Below, piece by piece: positions 6,259-6,347 of a DNA stretch of 6,347 bases (its first letter is position 1; each line of letters starts with the position of its first letter). The stretch covers positions 1-6,347 of the forward strand of contig JAIFNF010000001.1 of NCBI GenBank assembly GCA_020047885.1, given 5' to 3'. The DNA is from Gammaproteobacteria bacterium. GTDB lineage: Bacteria; Pseudomonadota; Gammaproteobacteria; Competibacterales; Competibacteraceae. The notes under the pieces are model-generated. The model did not search any database. It was not told the DNA's origin and saw only the letters and a program-made list of their open reading frames with translations. Made by a program: the position numbers and the translations under genes.

Positions 6259-6347
6259 CTACAAAACATCGATCTGGGCGGCGTGCAACACCAGCCCGCG
6301 CTCTTCACGGTAATTAGCGCGGCCGATGAAGCCCTGCACCCGCACTT
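6259..6347 (-). CDS. priB: Primosomal replication protein N, PriB (C-terminal fragment)
   Basis: Only the last 28 codons and the TAG stop are inside the window; the rest lies beyond the right edge. The frame reads VRVQGFIGRANYREERGLVLHAAQIDVL. This matches the end of E. coli PriB ([26 protein letters not shown]): the VQGFI strand, then a variable loop, then the VLHAxQI strand that closes the OB fold. PriB is a small single-stranded-DNA-binding protein that works with PriA and DnaT in restarting stalled forks. The position, 27 bases upstream of rpsR on the same strand, is where priB sits in the rpsF-priB-rpsR-rplI operon of beta- and gammaproteobacteria. A different OB-fold protein (such as an SSB) is possible from so short a piece, but the position and the VLHAxQI ending favour PriB. 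Confidence 0.87.
   Translation of the reverse strand, partial: VRVQGFIGRANYREERGLVLHAAQIDVL

Noticed and set aside
1..6347. Search for mobile elements, CRISPR repeats, tRNAs, riboswitches or a novel defence-type system
   Set aside because: Almost all of the window is accounted for by intact housekeeping genes with tight junctions; no repeat array, transposase, tRNA-like fold or unknown gene of useful size was seen.

Overview
The window is a compact, GC-rich stretch of chromosomal housekeeping DNA, most likely from a non-enteric gammaproteobacterium. Two things support this. The minus strand carries the order priB-rpsR-rplI-dnaB-alr-radA, which is the beta/gammaproteobacterial layout with priB before rpsR. 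The plus strand carries an aat-bpt pair, common in gammaproteobacteria other than enterics (E. coli has aat but no bpt). The genus cannot be named from sequence reading alone. I see no mobile element, CRISPR array, tRNA, rRNA or sign of horizontal transfer.

Positions 1-1498 (plus strand): aat and bpt overlap by 4 nt (ATGA). Together they encode the two aminoacyl-tRNA-protein transferases that add N-terminal degradation signals to proteins (bacterial N-degron pathway). They meet the minus-strand block head-on: the bpt and radA stop codons are separated by one base.

Positions 1500-5387 (minus strand, read right to left): dnaB (replicative helicase), alr (alanine racemase) and radA (recombination helicase) form a very tight unit. 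dnaB overlaps alr by 104 nt, giving DnaB an unusual Ser/Gly-rich tail. alr overlaps radA by 4 nt (GTGA). Upstream of dnaB, 5388-5524 is the only sizeable non-coding stretch. It holds a good intrinsic-terminator-like hairpin after rplI, an 8-bp tandem direct repeat and a TATAAT box, so dnaB-alr-radA probably has its own promoter.

Positions 5525-6347 (minus strand): rplI (L9), rpsR (S18) and, cut by the window edge, the C-terminal 28 codons of priB (primosomal replication protein N). This is the distal part of the rpsF-priB-rpsR-rplI ribosomal operon. The minus strand therefore places replication/restart proteins (PriB, DnaB), recombination repair (RadA), small ribosomal-subunit and large-subunit proteins, and D-alanine supply for peptidoglycan side by side.

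No undescribed multi-gene system is visible. The points most worth a second look are the overprinted DnaB tail, whose stop codon lies across the alr codons for the Val and the PLP-binding Lys, and the terminator/promoter boundary ahead of dnaB.
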